From: Liolophura sinensis
Taxonomy: Eukaryota > Mollusca > Polyplacophora > Chitonida > Chitonidae
DNA: 64,000 nt
Reading direction: 5' to 3'
Assembly (NCBI RefSeq): GCF_032854445.1
Contig: NC_088304.1
Span: 34,519,551-34,583,550, forward strand
Part shown: piece after piece, positions 48,335-63,500 of the stretch
Layout: each line of letters opens with the position of its first letter
Position numbering within the stretch: position 1 is the stretch's first letter
Notes under the pieces: generated by a model
Told to the model about the DNA's origin: nothing
Databases searched by the model: none
Seen by the model: the letters and a program-made list of their open reading frames with translations, nothing else
Program-made: the position numbers and the translations under genes

Positions 48335-49844
48335 CTACACATACAGGTAAGTTCTTAAACCTAATGGTTCGTGAAAATGTTGGTGAACAAAAATTATGAA
48401 ATTCTTGGAAAAAATTCTTTCACCCATGGGGTGTAGATAGGGTGTAATTAATGGAGGTGTGAAACAGAATGAGCTTCAGGTCACTTTGTCTGCAACTCTG
48501 AGGTGGATGTCTTTATATTCAATAGATGTACATGTGCTGCGTCAAAGTTTTGCGAAATTTTTAAAAAATACATGCATAGTGTGGCTAAATTGTGAGTGAT
48601 TGAAATATGAGTAGATCAAATACTCCAAAGCAACCATTAAAAAAGTCATAGAGCTCTTACACTTGAGGTGTAGATCACTTGAATGCTTCATGGTTTTGGA
48701 TACACCTCAATTAATGTTTTGAGTTGCAGACCTCATGCTGCAACTATACTACACCACTTGACTGATGCACTTCTGACATTATTAATATAACTCAGTGTAG
48801 AACTCATGAAACGTGAAACAATATAAGATTGTGCTAAAATTGCAGAAATGCACATGTGTTTTTGAGAAAGTGTCATATTTATACTTATTGTAGCAAATGC
48901 AAGTCATTCATGGTGTCATACAGGTAATCTCTCTTCCCAGCATATTAGGAATACAGCTAAGTATATAAACACTTCATAATGTCTATTGTAGCCAGTATTT
49001 ACTCTGTGTTGTAGTTCCTGTATGGCTTGGTGTATTCAAGAATACACCAGTCCTATGATGGCGGTTAGGTGTACCGGTGGAGGAAACCACTTCACCAAGG
49101 CAGGAACCTGGCATGTTTCCTGCCTTCAAGCAGGAACGGAACGAGCGAATGTCTGATTCAATTAAGAAGCAACCGTCATAGTACAGAAAGTCCACTTTCG
49201 CCAAATTACTTGGTTTAGGTCTGTACAGGCACGTAGTTTACGTCATATCCAGAGAGTCGGCGTCCAATAACATCAGAGCAGGCAATGCTAAAGAAATTGT
49301 TAGGGGTTGTATTTTAAAAAGCACTGCATGTATTGAGTTCAAGTTTTGCACACTTGTACAGCACAATAACACCAGAGGGATGTTATGTCGTTGATTCGCT
49401 GTGTACATAATGATATTTACGAATGTAAATTACATAACTCTTAATTACATATTTAGTGTATGTTATATACGAATCAGTGTTAAATAAATATAGGGGGTGG
49501 TATCTAAGAAAGTAGATTTAATTGAAGTTTTACATGCATATAAAGCACAATATCGCGAGGAGGACGTTCCATTGCTGATGCTATGTGTGCATATTAACTA
49601 CCGTAAATTACCAAATTTACGACTTCAGTACTTTATGTGAAGTTTTGCATTCATGCGTCTCTTACAAGCCAGCTCTTTTGTAGCCTTGATACCAAATCTA
49701 AGTTAACACATAAATTAAGGATATCCTTATTTTGGATACAAGTGTAATGATCTATACAACAATATTTGCGATTCAGTGGCGGAGAAGTTATGGTCAGGTA
49801 CTTTGCTTGTCAATCGCAATGAAACGCAAGATGTGAGGTTAACC

Positions 49845-50009
49845 CTTCCTCTCCGGCCGTACGTGGGAAGGTCTGTCAGCAACCTGCGGATCGTCGTGGG
49901 TTTCCTCCGGGCTTTACCCGGTTTCCTCCCACCATAATGCTAGCCGCCGTCGTATAAGTGAAATATTATTGAGTACGGCGTAAAAACACCAGTCAAATAA
50001 ATAAATAAT
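49845..50009 (+). repeat. SINE family A, head-truncated
   Basis: A well preserved plus-strand copy: CTCTCCGGCCGTACGTGGGA, GCCGCCGTCGTATAAGTGAA and ATAAATAAATAA tail. Confidence 0.85.
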
Positions 50010-51659
50010 CAACTTAAGCTTCAGTCGCCCTGTGGCGATTCATTCAGCGAAAAACAAAGATAACCGTACGAAATTGGTACAATATTTTAGGCCAGAGATA
50101 ATTTTAAATTTTCGAAAAATGTCCTCGGGTTTGCCAGATGAGAATTGAATCAACGGGACACAGTTGGAGACTCCGCTTGATTTAGCAACGAATTTAATAA
50201 CAATGCAGTGCGAACTAGGACGCGGCAGTGGCACGTGTGAACGGAAGAAACACTAAGTAGGCGACAGCGTTTAATACAGCGCTGAAGATTTGAACACTCT
50301 TGTAGCGAACTCGATCGGCCAATCCAGACGATTTGCACAACGAGCCAAGAAAGTGTAGCAGGACAAGTACGAACTGGAAAGTTCAAACCTGTTTTTCTTC
50401 ACTTAACGCCAGATCGTTGTGCTTCGCTAAAGATGGCACAGAGGCTTAAGCGATGTTTTTTCTGCAGCGCTCAGGCTTCCTCCGCCCATAAACCTGATCG
50501 CCCTTGAGGAAGTGAAACTTTCTTGAGTTCAGCGTTGAACATTAATTATACTAAGAATGCATCCCTTTAAAGTTCCACAATCATCCCATGGATGCCAATG
50601 ACAAGCTATAGTTGCTCACAAGTCGGTCACCACAGAGAATTTTTAACGTAACTACGTATGCTAAACTGTGTAGATAATGTTCTCCAAAAATGTCACAGGA
50701 TACCTAGAGTAAAGTTAAAGCACTGGGATCGTTGTATATTGTTCAGAACGGGAAAGGCACTGCCATGCAGCTCGAGACAGCACTCGTAGTTGTGAAAACT
50801 AGAGTTGTCAACAAAACAAGCATGTCTTAAAGGAGATAACGACTCTGAGGTAGCATACCACACATGTATCTGAGTATATGCAAGTCTATAGGTGTATGCT
50901 GGAGACTTATAGTTATCATCTTATGTGTGTAATCATTATATATATATAGACATTGATTAAAGCCTATTATTCAAATCTTGTACAAATTATAACTTGTCAA
51001 TAATGAAAATATGTATCTCAGTCCAGCCTCGATTTCAGCTGTTCATAAATACAACATGGCGATCTAATTCAACACGATGAAAATAGAGCCCCGGGTTAAG
51101 TGTGTTCAGGCACAGTTATGAAGCAGAGTGCCAGAGATCCTGGACACTGTCCATATTAACATCCGCGAGGATCATACTCGTTCACAAACTCAAGAAACCT
51201 AAAGTGAAGGTGTTTGATGGAATAACCTTGACACACTAGTCAAGGCTTTCCAGTGATACGTGTCACTTTGATAACTCAGCACTGGAGCTAAGTGAATTGT
51301 TATTCCTGTGAAAACATGGGCCTATACATTTACTCATATCACGAGCGCCATAAACCATTTTATTATAAATATACATGAATATTTATAATAAACCCATATT
51401 ACCTTAGACAGCCATGAAACTGTATAGATCGACAATCGTGCCTCTTATAATACATCACGTTAAAACTCAGACTTGAGAGTCTTGGTGATAAACCAATGTT
51501 AATATTTTATTGACCAATGGTAATATGAAAATACACATTTAATATTATGAGTGATATGTGTGTGCCTTGCTAATATGAAAATATACATTTATAATTATGA
51601 GTCTTATCTGTCAACCATTATATTATAAAACAGACCTGGAGAGTCTTTAACAGCCGTTG

Positions 51660-52610
51660 GTGGTCGCTCAGTGTTACATGACCACTGGTGAATCGTGCCT
51701 GGAATGGTGAGATGGAGTCTTGTATCAAAGCCATCGTTTTATATCACGGAATTGGAGAGTGTCTCCATACAACTCTTGATTGCCTCTCACAGTTACATGG
51801 CCTCTGTTGCACCGTGTCTGGAATGGTGATTTCGAGTCATGTGCCAAACCCATCGTGTTATGATACGGACTGTCTCTGTACAACCCTTGATGACCTCTAC
51901 TGCATGGTGAGTGAAATGTTGAATATAAGTAATAGGCAATGCCATCATGGACATCATGGATTGTTGTTCACAGTTACATTAGTAATATTGCATCGTGTCA
52001 GTAAAGTTGAAAATGAGTGGTTTGCCAAAACCACCATAACGTGACATGGGCGTGGTAAATCCCTTTTCAGGACTTCGGGGTCGGTCCTAGTTACATAGTC
52101 CATTGCATCAAACCAGGAATGTTGAATATTGCCAAAAACCATTGTAATATAACATGGACGTGATAAGTCCATATTCAGTCCTTTATAGACGCTTCTGTTT
52201 GCATGGTCTCCATTACGTCTAACCAGTAATGTTGAATATGAGTTATATTGTTGAGCCATTTCTACGTACGTAGAAATTCTCGTTTCCATCATATACTGTA
52301 GTACCTCCGTTCCATGCGTTGGAAGGTCTCCCAGCAACCTGCGGATGGTCGTGGATTTCGTCTGGGCTATGCCCTGTTTCCTCCCACCATGATTCTGACC
52401 GCTGTATTGTAAGTGAAATATTCATGAGTACAGCGTAAAACACCAATCAAATAAATAAATAAATCCATCATATACAGTAGCATGACCTCTGACATTATGG
52501 CAGGAATGTTGAAGTTGAGTCATATATTTGTGAAGCATCACGATCTTGGTTACACGGCCTCTATTGCACGATGCCAGAGATGTTGAATACAGACTGCAGT
52601 CACAAGCCTT
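51660..52610. repeat. degenerate tandem array of roughly 120 bp units
   Basis: Phrases such as CATGGCCTCTGTTGCACCGT, GGAATGGTGATTTCGAGTCA and CCATCGTGTTATGATACGGA recur in diverged form at least six times. A SINE A (52317-52467) interrupts the array. It lies directly past the SLC13 stop codon, in its 3' UTR or beyond. Confidence 0.65.
52317..52467 (+). repeat. SINE family A, head-truncated
   Basis: Plus-strand copy inserted in the degenerate array; AACCTGCGGATGGTCGTGGA, then AGTGAAATATTCATGAGTAC and AAATAAATAAAT. Confidence 0.8.
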
Positions 52611-52620
52611 TGGGAATGCG

Positions 52621-55600
52621 TTAAGCCAGAAGTGACGTTGTATTCCGTGCCAGTGATGAATTCTGAAGCATCTGTTCTGGGAAGACGTCGAAGTTGAAGT
52701 AAGCATTCGCCCAGGTATTCGTGGCCAGGTTAAGCACCAAGACGCATACAATGTTTAACATGAAGCCAGCCGCCGCCTGAAACGTTATAAATGTCATTTA
52801 TTCGGTTGCCGTTCGCCATGCTCAAAACTGTTCACTTATACAATTGCATGGGTGGAGTGAACAGGAGTGCCTGGGCTCATTTGACCCGCTTCATCAAGAG
52901 TAACGTAAAAGCTTGCTCACCATATTGGTGATGCGTATACCGATACGTACTGACCCCAAAAGTTGTGCTATTCTCACTTAACATCGAGTCGGAATCAAGT
53001 CAATACAAAGGGGAACTGGTCTAGAATTACTTTAAATGCTTTGTTGCCATAAACAATTATTAACATGAAAACGGTGCAAAAGGGCCCAAGCCTGGGGGAT
53101 GATTAGTCCACTAGCAGAGTCCTTGTTTACGCAGGAATACAATGTAATATACAACAACATAGAGAGTAAAACCAGAGCATCGACAACCCTGCGATAAGTT
53201 GAAAAATGATCAAACAGTAACCGGTGAAATAACTTAACCCTGTCAGCGAGGGCACGGTTGTTTGTTGTACGAAATATACAGGCAGATATAGTAAAATAAT
53301 GCAACGTATGGTGAACCAGAAACATATATAAAAGGTCAACTCCTGAAGGAAGCAGGGGGCAGGTTTTCATATACGCGGTAGATTTGCGGGACAGTGTCAC
53401 TATACTCACCATATCCTTAACCTTAACGTGACCGTGTGAAAAGACAATGGCATTGGGCGGAGTGGCCACGGGCAACATGAAAGCGAAAGAGGTGGCAATG
53501 GCGGCTGGGAACATCAGGTACAAAGGGTTAACGCCCACCTGCAGACCCTGTAGGATAAACACACTGAAGATAACGTCACCTGTATGTTGTTTTCGAGCCG
53601 TTTGAGTACTAGCTGACGACAAACTTTAATAGTTGTTTAAAGACAGAATGTCATAAAACACTTTTACAGAGCCATATTTTCTCATGAACATCCACTGTAT
53701 TAGGGTACCTATAGCTTGTACATGTATACTTTCAAGGGTTTCATGTATGTGGTTAACCGAGGAAATCAATGGTGAATTCGCCTAAGGAAATCGTACCACC
53801 TCAAGCCCATGCTCAAGTTCGAATCCCGCCCTGGCTAGTTTGGATTTTTTCAAGACGTGAGGTTTGTCAGATATCTGGCAGAGGCGTTTCCTCTGGCATT
53901 TAACTGAACGATATCTCATAAGTTCAAACATCTTGAGTGCAACCCAATCCAATGAATATATGAACCTCTGAGGAACGCTTTCAAAGCAATTAGATCGCTT
54001 ACCAGTTCTCCGAGAATCGGCGTTATGATGGTGGTGATAGCTGTGTTACTGGTTACTTCAGTCACAGCGGCAGCAATGAACGTAATGATGAGCACCATCA
54101 CCCAGGGCTGGAGATCCCCGAAAACAGTCAGTTGTTGGCCAATCCAAGAAGACAGTCCAGATTTCTGCAACACGAGGATATATCTTAAATTTGCAGTAAT
54201 ATATAGTCTGTCCTGTTATTTATGTACTTATTTATGTATTTGTTTATTTATCTATTTTTTACATCAGACTTAAATTAATCTCTGTTGGAGTATATGTTTA
54301 CTTTCTTTGTATGTTAACGCAACCACAATTATTAATTCATTTTAATGATTATTAGCGGAAGATTTCACTGAAATCAGAGCCATGCAGCGAACGAAGCAAA
54401 TCGGAAAATCATAGCAAATCATAACAGTGGAATTCATAGAAAAACATCTGATAGTAGACAATGTAAGAGATATCAAAAAGAGGTGCACAAATAAGGTGTC
54501 GGTGGGTTGCCTCCATAATCAGAAGTTTATGTCGCGCAACGGAGACTAACAACAAATGGGTAGCAGTAGGATTTCGACCCTGGGTGGTTTACCTGAGAGC
54601 CTGCTGCTAGGGCAAATCCTCCTCCCAAAAGCCAGACTATCATCCAGGGTAATCCGTGATGAACGTCTTTCCAAGTCAACAGAGGCTCAACTTTCTGTCC
54701 CTTTTCCGAATGGTCAAAATCTACCAAGAAAAACAGGCAAATCCATGAAACACTGAGAGGTTCGTTAAAGGAAGTCAAGTTTCCTCTATAGGCAATGTAG
54801 AGTTTCTACTTTGCGAAACGCCAAGTTCCTCTATAGGCAGTACCAGGTTTGCTAAAGACAATGTCTAAATATCTCAGTCAGTGCCGTGTTTTCTCCTTAA
54901 ACAATTCCAAGTCGTCTTAAAAGGCAATATGATGTTTCCTCTACAGGCAGTGCTAAATTATACATCTAGACAATGCCAAACTCTCCAGACAATCAAACTC
55001 CAATGCAGACAAATGGACCATTGTACCAAATGACGGGAAATATAAAATAAAATAAGATGGCTTATAAACATAGATTATCGGCTAAGTGGTGTCATTGAAA
55101 TGGAATATAGAATAAAGTAAAATAGAAATAAAATGAAATAAAGTGGGATATACACGTAAACATAGTTTATCGGCTCTAATGCTTTTAATGTACCAAATAA
55201 AAAGAATATAAAATAAAATAAATGGAATATAAAATAAAATAAATGGAATATAAATTATAGACTCATTTGCTCAAATAAAGCATTAAATAGAATGAAATGG
55301 AATATAAACATAGAAATACCATCGCCACTCACCATACTCCTTAGGTCCACAGCAGAAAACCCGGGGTAGTTTAGAAGGGAAAATGAACAGAATGCAAGCC
55401 ACTAATATGGCAGCAGTGGAGTCCCCGACGTATCTGTCAACAGTCATTAGGTATGTTATCCTATATACCACAGTGAAAGTACGTATATATTGTCAATAGT
55501 AGAAACAATGCCGTAGGAAGAACTTATTAGTCTGTGGAAAATCATCACAATTGTCGTTTCTGACGATACTCTAAATTTTGAAACAATAATTTTTTTTTTT

Positions 55601-57494
55601 TTTTTTTGATTGGTGTTTTACGCCGTACTCAAGAATATTTCACTTATACGACGGCGGCCAGCATTATGGTGGGTGGAAACCAGGCAGAGCCCGGGGGAAA
55701 CCCACGACCATCCGCAGGTTGCTGACAGACCTTCTCACGTACGGCCGCCAGCATGAGCTGGACTTGAACTCACAGCGACCGCATTGGTGAGAGACTCCTG
55801 GGTCATTACGCTGCGCTAGCGCTTTAACCGACTGAGCCACGGAGGCCCCTGAAACAATAATTAGACCGATTCCAATTTTAAAATTTGAGCCTAATCTCCC
55901 AGATAATTAAAATAGAGAAAAGTAGGCCTGTGATTAGGTGTGAAACAACAGCTGCTGTAAACTCACTATATGGAGACCGTAGAATATCTTGTCCTGCTGA
56001 AGATATAAATGATTCAGCAAGCTACACTGTAAGAAATTACACTGTAACTTTACAGTGAAAAGTGCTGGCAATTTTTCTTTTCACTGTAGATTTACAAGGT
56101 GTGCTGTTTTATATTTACACCCAAAATAGAAGTATATTAATATATATACCATTGTAAATAATCCGTCAACTCCATTGCAAATGAACAAAATCTACATATG
56201 TATCAAGGAAACCAGTGTATATTTACAGCAAAGTGCACTGTAAACGGTCAAGCCGTTACAGTTTTACAGACAATGCTGTAAACACACATCAACTAGAGTA
56301 AAATTACACCACATAGGTGCAGGATTGCGCTGGAAAATGGTGTAAAATATTTACATCTTGATTTACTGTAACAATATACAGTGCTTTAGGCTGTAAATTT
56401 GCATTCAATTCTTACAGTTTAAGTCTGAATACCATAAACATCAGTCGCCCCGATATGACTGAAATATTGCTAACGTCACATTCAGCCATAATCATTCAAT
56501 ACCAGAACCATTAATCTTATCGTACAAGAAAAGAATGGTTTGTGGTATTCAACTTTCACCTTATGGTGTTCTATTTATGATGAAGGGAGAAAAGGGAAAA
56601 GCGGGAGAAAATTTTTTTCCGAAAAACAAATTCGTGCCAAAGTTGTTCAATGTCTGAAGGAATGTATTTATTTGATTGGTGTTTCACGCTATACTTCAGA
56701 GTATTTTACTTATACGACGGCGGCCAGCATTATGGTGGGTGGAAACCCGACAGAAACCCACGGCAATCTACCGGTTGCTGCCAGACCTTCATACAGCTGT
56801 ACGACCGGAGTGGAAGCCTGCATGAACTAGGCTTGAACTCACAGCAAGTTGGTTAAAGACCACTGTGCCATTGTGCTGCGCTAGCATACTAACGACTAGG
56901 CCAACATTTATTCTTTGCATAGATACTATTTTTCAACAAACCAAAACTCTAAGCCGTCATACTATCACATTCAATATTACTTTTTATGGTAAAAGGTATC
57001 CGGGGTTAAAAAACCTTCCAAATGTGTCAGAAAATTTACCTTAAATGAAACACAACAAATATTAAACCGACGTATCAACACCCGGATTAAATATAGGGAA
57101 ATGTGTAGCAAATACTAAGTACAACATGTGCTAATCATCAAAAGATCGGAATGTAAGAAATGCGTTCTGGAATGTCTTGATACAAGAAATGCCTTGTTCT
57201 GTACGCAGGATACAGCCAGGAAGTGAACGCTAGAAACCAAGATGTTGGGTGTTGGTATTTAATCATGGCTCCGGTAATTGTCTCATCACTTACTTGGGAG
57301 GAAACAGGTCTCCCCATCCAGAAATAAACTGTGGCCTTCTGGTTAACCACAAAATGGCCACGATGATGAAATGAGCTAAAACAGCTGCTTCCGCAAATCT
57401 GAACAGAAACAGTAAAATGTGGTTAAGTAATCAGGTGTTGTGTTAACCGCAACAACTTGTGTAACACGTACAAGCGGGTGTAACGGTAAAGCCG

Positions 57495-57535
<41 letters not shown>

Positions 57536-60500
57536 GAACCACACACCGATGTTCAAGAACAAAAATAGATGTCAGTTGTTGAGATGACATGAACGTTGCA
57601 TTTACTTAATTAATTGCGTTTGTTATTGAACAAAGTTCCTGACACTAGACTTGGGGAATTCCTCACCTTTTGTACTGGTGACCCAAAAATACCTTGGACA
57701 CCCCATAGTCAATGTTATGTAATGTACGCGTCTTTGTTTTACATTTAATCACGTCTTTGTTTTACATTTAATCGCGTCTTTGTTTTACATTTAATCGCGT
57801 CTTTGTTTTACATTTAATCGCGTCTTTGTTTTACATTTAATCGCGTTTTCACATAAACATGATACGTTGTTTTTTTAATGTTCTCTGATTTTTGCCACGA
57901 AACAGGGATGCTGGGTAGTCGTTATGTTTTGCTTTAACAGAGGTATTCATATATATAAGCATATATACGCTTACATTGGCTTGATCGTTCTGTCGTAAAA
58001 TGTCATGTGCACATAACCACAAATGTCATATAACCACAAATTTGCAGACAAGCCCATGCAAAGACGGTTAAATCTTGTTAACATGTTATCAACCAAATCT
58101 ATAGCTGTATATTACCGTGTAAATTACAAATACAAGCTTCGTCAGTTTATATTTTGTCTAACAACACATTTGCCTTTCTCTTAGTAAACACCAGGTAGAA
58201 CTCCTGAGCTCAACTCAAGCCATTGGGCAACTAATGGGTATATAGTTTATTTTCACCAATCAAACGACTAACGTGTATATGCAACGGTCATCCTTTCACC
58301 CTGACTTCCGCTCGCATAATGTTATACATTTGGTTGTTCTTTGAATGACTTGTAGCTGCTACTCCATTTTTCTTTAAATTCATTTTCTACATCCCCGTTA
58401 TTTTGGCAATATTCTCTTCTATTAGTGATTATCGATTTTCATTTTTTGTTTTTTGTACCCATTCAGGGTGGGAAACCAGCTGTTGATGAGATACACAACC
58501 GACGGTTCCACGAATCATTTTCTTATCAAGTGATTGCTGATCATGACGTTGAAAAATGTCAATCGACTCTTCTTTAACGGAGATTTCTCAGAGATGCAAA
58601 CATAACGCTTGATGATATTCTCTAGATTGCTTGAGTTTTTGAAACATGAGACGTGCAGTCCCAGCACACCGAAACCAGTTCTGAACACGCCATCAACATT
58701 TTCCACTTTGTAGCAAACCGACGTGCACAACACGGAAACAATGTTGCAAATCGCCAGTCTAAGCCAAACCAAGTTACAAATTCGCCGAAAAACGACATCA
58801 GACACCAGAAACACAATGCAAACAACAGATCTAACAATATCTGTAGGAACTGCGGTGGAAACTGGCCACATAAAGGAAACCCTTGTCCAGCTAAAGGTCA
58901 GATATGCAGTAAATTAAACCATTTTTCAAAAGTATGTCATGGTGGACAAAACAAAAAACAAATGAATGAACAACATATGAATATGAAACAGAAATATGTA
59001 AATTACTTGGACACCACATATACAGTTGATGATTCCACATCTGAGAATGATACATCAGATAATGGCTACATCTTCACAGCCACAAACCACATTGGACATT
59101 TAAACTCTGCTACCAGAACACCTACAACAAATGTTTGTATAGGCGGTGCCACAGTGAAAGTGTAGATTGACAGTGGAGTATCAGTAAATGTAGTCAAGTC
59201 CAGCCCTATCTGACACGTCCTTAAACATACTTGGGACATTTCAAGCCATTGTGGAAAGTGAACACAATTCATGCAGTGTTGACTTTTACCTCGCTCACAA
59301 ACCTTGCATATCGCTTCTTTGGTTTAACACAGCAACAGACTTAAACAGATTTCAAACAGCTAAGTGAACGCCACACCTAAACCAGACTTTCACAAGAACC
59401 TGTCTACACCAGACGTCAAGGAAGTTGTTCATGGAATCACTGACAGATTCCAAGGAGTTGGCTTGTTGAACGACTATCATGTGATCTATGATAATCCCCT
59501 TAGAGGCATTATGGGTAATACACATGAAGCGAGGAGTGAATGTGAGAGGACTAGAATGTACCTTTCTGTCATGTACAAACAGCTGTTGTGTGAAATCTCT
59601 TCATCAATATTACACAGACGAAAGCTTTTCAAATCGCTACAGAATGAAAGAAGCCTGTACCAGTCTGCGTCTAGGGAGCCACAATGGCATACTTGATTGA
59701 CACTGTAGATATTGTGATTATGCTAGTCCCGGAAAATCTCGTACTATCTCGGGTTAACTGGCATCCGAGAGCCCTTTAAGGGGATATGCAAAATATCCCA
59801 AATTCCACCATATAGCATGCACTGAACTCTGAAAGGCCACTTTTACTTAAGCTGGAACGTCCAATCAAACTTCATGACTTCTTTTATATAGTAGTGCTGT
59901 GTTAGGCACTTATAAATAGTTTCGATACCAGCTTTTACACTGAATTTCATGGCAACACGGAACAGACGAGATTCTTCGAGATTATGCTTGAACTGTGTAA
60001 TACTTACGTGATAGGTCCAAGTGCATCGTACTCCTTCCGAATAACAGCCTTGATGGCAGCACTTCTTCCAGATTTTGATCTTTTGAACAGGCAACTATAA
60101 GTACATGACCCAAATGAGTAAGAAGTCGTTTATTATACTGGATTCTGACGAGACGGCTTTTCCTGAGCGATATTGTTGTGTCTTGCGCAGTAATTACTGT
60201 TTTATAATGTAGGGCCTAAACATTCAGTGGTGGCTAAAGGCCTACCATCATGACAGTACTATAATTTAAGCCTTTGCTATGTGCTATGCCAGAATCTATC
60301 TAAATGTTTTTTTTTTTAGAACTAACGTCTATGACGTCCGTGATAAAATGTAATAAAAATGAATATTTAAATGGCAATAATTCTGGGTGTGGTTGGTTGT
60401 TTTCCTCTGACAATAATCTCACGGTGGTAACAAGAGAGCTACTAATAGTCAACTAATATTTGTTTACTTATTTGATTGGTGTTTAACGCTGCACTCGGTA

Positions 60501-63500
60501 ATCAGTGTGTGGGTGGAGGCAACTGAAATGTCTGGCGTAAACTATACCGCCCTCTGACAGGCACGTGACAGTCCGGCTGACTCAAAGCCGCTGCCGAAAG
60601 AGCAGAGACAGCTGCATGGATTCGAACACACAACGGCATTGGTCAACAGCCGGCCAGATGCATGGCGATAGCACTCCAATCGCTTAACCGAATTAGGGAG
60701 GGATCATGTATCAATAAATAAATAAATACATTGGTTATTGATGTGCGATTTATAGGTTATACTATATGTAATTAATATCATTGTAAATTAAATGTGATGA
60801 CAACACAACATTTTGAATAATTCCAGTGACGTTTTAATGAACTGCAATTAACATCACCGCATTCTTTTTACCAAATTCTGCTTAAGCCATGGTGCTAGGG
60901 GACACGAACAGTTGGAATAGTAACGCTAAGTACCGGATTTCACCGGTTAGGTGGGGACATTGGCATGTGGTCACTGCTCCACGTTTACTCCCTGTGCTTT
61001 ACGTCATCTATGATAAGTGTGAATACCTGCAGCGGAGGAAGAATATCTGTAGCCATATCCAGGTAATGACCACACAAATTAAAGAGGTGGGAAATCCGAA
61101 AATCATCCAGCTTCCAAATGAGACTCCAGACTCAATTCCATACTTCTGGAAAAGTCTAGGTTTTTAACCAGACAAGAACAAAAACGAAAGGAAATAAGGA
61201 TGGCGATTCATGGGATTGTGCTTTTACTGCCACAGATTTACTAAAAATAGTTTTAAATTGTTTTCGTACATTTATAATTTTTTCCATATCTGTATTATTC
61301 CATAATATCGAAAAACACAATTTAATATCAATTGAAACCATTATATCCAAAACACGCGAGAGTCTTCAGCACAACTTTTGTGTGTTTTGTGTGTAACTGG
61401 GTGTATATCAAAAGGAATTTCTGTTCATAAAGAGAATGGATGAAATGCTAACTGTTCATTTAGAGGCGCCTACATGTTTATAAGATCATTATCTGTTGAA
61501 ACAATAAACATTTAAAGTAAATAAGGATGACCCACATTTCTGCTTGTCCTTGCAAAACGACATTCGGACCAGTTCCAATCAGCGTAGAAATTCCGCCAAC
61601 GTTAGCTGCATATGCAATACACAGAGACATCCCTTTACACAGACGTGAGTACTCCCGGTCGCTGAAACCCTCGGTCGGAACATCGTCCGCTATTCTGTTG
61701 GGATAAACAAAACTTGAAGAGTACAGATAAAATGAACTGGAAAAACATACTGAAGAAAGAAGGAGCTTATAAACAAGACAATACCGTTTCACTGGTCTTA
61801 CATCAATCATCCTTGGGCTTAAATCCTGAAGTCAGTTGAGTGAACGGTGTCGCTTTCACTATTTTAGGACAATCACTGAGGTACGTGTACCTTATTCCCG
61901 AACCGAGTGAACCAATGTTATCTTGTTATGTATTTATTTATTTGACTGGTGTTTTACGCCGTACTCAAGAATATTTTACTTATACGACGGCGGCCTACAT
62001 TGTGGAGGGAGGAAACCTGGCAGGACCCGGTTACTAGCAAACCTTACACATACAGCCAAACCACCTCGGCCACGAAGGTCCCCTGCTAACTTGTAATACA
62101 TGAGCAGGCTACTAAGTTAACTTACCAGTTTTGCCCACAAATCGTCAACGCAGGGATGAACAATACCCCACTCTGGTTGGGCCCGTATTACTTTAGGCAG
62201 GTACTCCCCTCCCTCCAGTGAACAGTTATACATGTTACTTTATATACCCGATCTTACAGCATCGGAGATATTAGATCTGTTAACGAACAACAAATGGCGT
62301 TTCCGTGTCGTACAGCCCCATTTTATATGTGTGCTATATTTGTACTTCGTTCGATGATGATTCTTTTGGGCATGGTGTTCGGGCATACAAGACGTTTCTA
62401 CCGAAGCGTTTGCCTCAACAGTTAGAATAGAGCCCTCGCCCAGGTGAAGAGACGAGAGGACTGATTTCTTCTGTTACATGTGACCAGTTACCAACCCTCA
62501 CATTGTCGTCGCTGCCTTGGTTTATATCTTCATACTGATGGCGTTTTGTATTGGAACCCCCTATTTTTGCTGTTGCCCCTTTCGTATTAATGTCATATTT
62601 AAACTAAGAACATTTTAATTGCAATCTTTGCGGCAATTCTGGGAAGAGTTGAAATTCAATTTATTTCGACTTACACCACCGTGTTTCCAATTTGAGTCAT
62701 ATCGTTGTCAATGGCGGGTTTCTCAGGGACGCCATTTGTCTGTTTCACGTCTTGGACGTCAGCCATTTCCAGAGACTGATTGTCCATGATCAGACCAGAA
62801 TTATCCAAACCTGAAGCCAAAGAACTAAAGGTCAATGTTTAGAATGTCCAAACCTGAAGCCAAAGAACTAAAGGTCAATGTTTGGAATGTCCAAACCTGA
62901 AGCCAAAGAACTAAAGGTCAATGTTTGGAATGTCCAAACCTGAGGTCAAAGAACTAAAGGTCAATGTTTGGAATGTCCAAACCTGAGGTCAAAGAACTAA
63001 AGGTCAATGTTTGGAATGTCCAAACCTGAGGTTAAAGAACTAAAGGTCAATGTTTGGAATGTCCAAACCTGAGGTTAAAGAACTGAAAGGTAAATGTTTC
63101 GAATTTTCAAACCTGAAACGATAAGAACTAAAAATAAGTGATTTGAATATTCATCCGTGAAGCCAAAAAACTAAAGGTAAGTGTTTAGAATGTTTAAATC
63201 TGAAACCTAAAACCGTAAATTATGAGTTAAATGCTTTGAATTTCTGTCATGTTGTAACTATCTAAAGTGAACACGTCTTTATTTACATTGATGAGGCAGT
63301 AATCTATCTCCAACAATGGAGAACTCTCCCTGAATAATCATTCCGCTACGAAATACACATGATTTGATTCACGTCAATAGACGTGACAACAAAACATTAT
63401 AATTTCCAAACCTAAAACCGTAAACCAAATGATAATTGTTTTAAATATCCGTCCTAAAACCGTAAACCATGGGGCATAAGAGCTATAAGGTCTAAATTCG

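Larger units (their letters stand above)
47894..52620. other. convergent 3' region between ISOC2 and SLC13 genes
   Basis: It holds the ISOC2 3' UTR, a SINE A (49845-50009), a SINE tail fragment (50465-50548), AT-rich sequence and a degenerate array downstream of the SLC13 stop (51660-52610). No gene is recognised. Confidence 0.5.

Noticed and set aside
53032-53622. Minus-strand 196-codon frame
   Set aside because: Only 53547-53410 is an exon; the rest is read-through into introns, as shown by the GTGAGT donor and the next exon at 52776.
60889-61167. Plus-strand 92-codon frame
   Set aside because: The opposite strand is a well-supported SLC13 exon (61155-61027) with matching phases.
62100-62210. 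Minus-strand frame VLFIPALTICGQN with a donor-like end
   Set aside because: The SLC13 exons on either side (62675 and 61694) join in phase and align continuously with the family, leaving no room for it.
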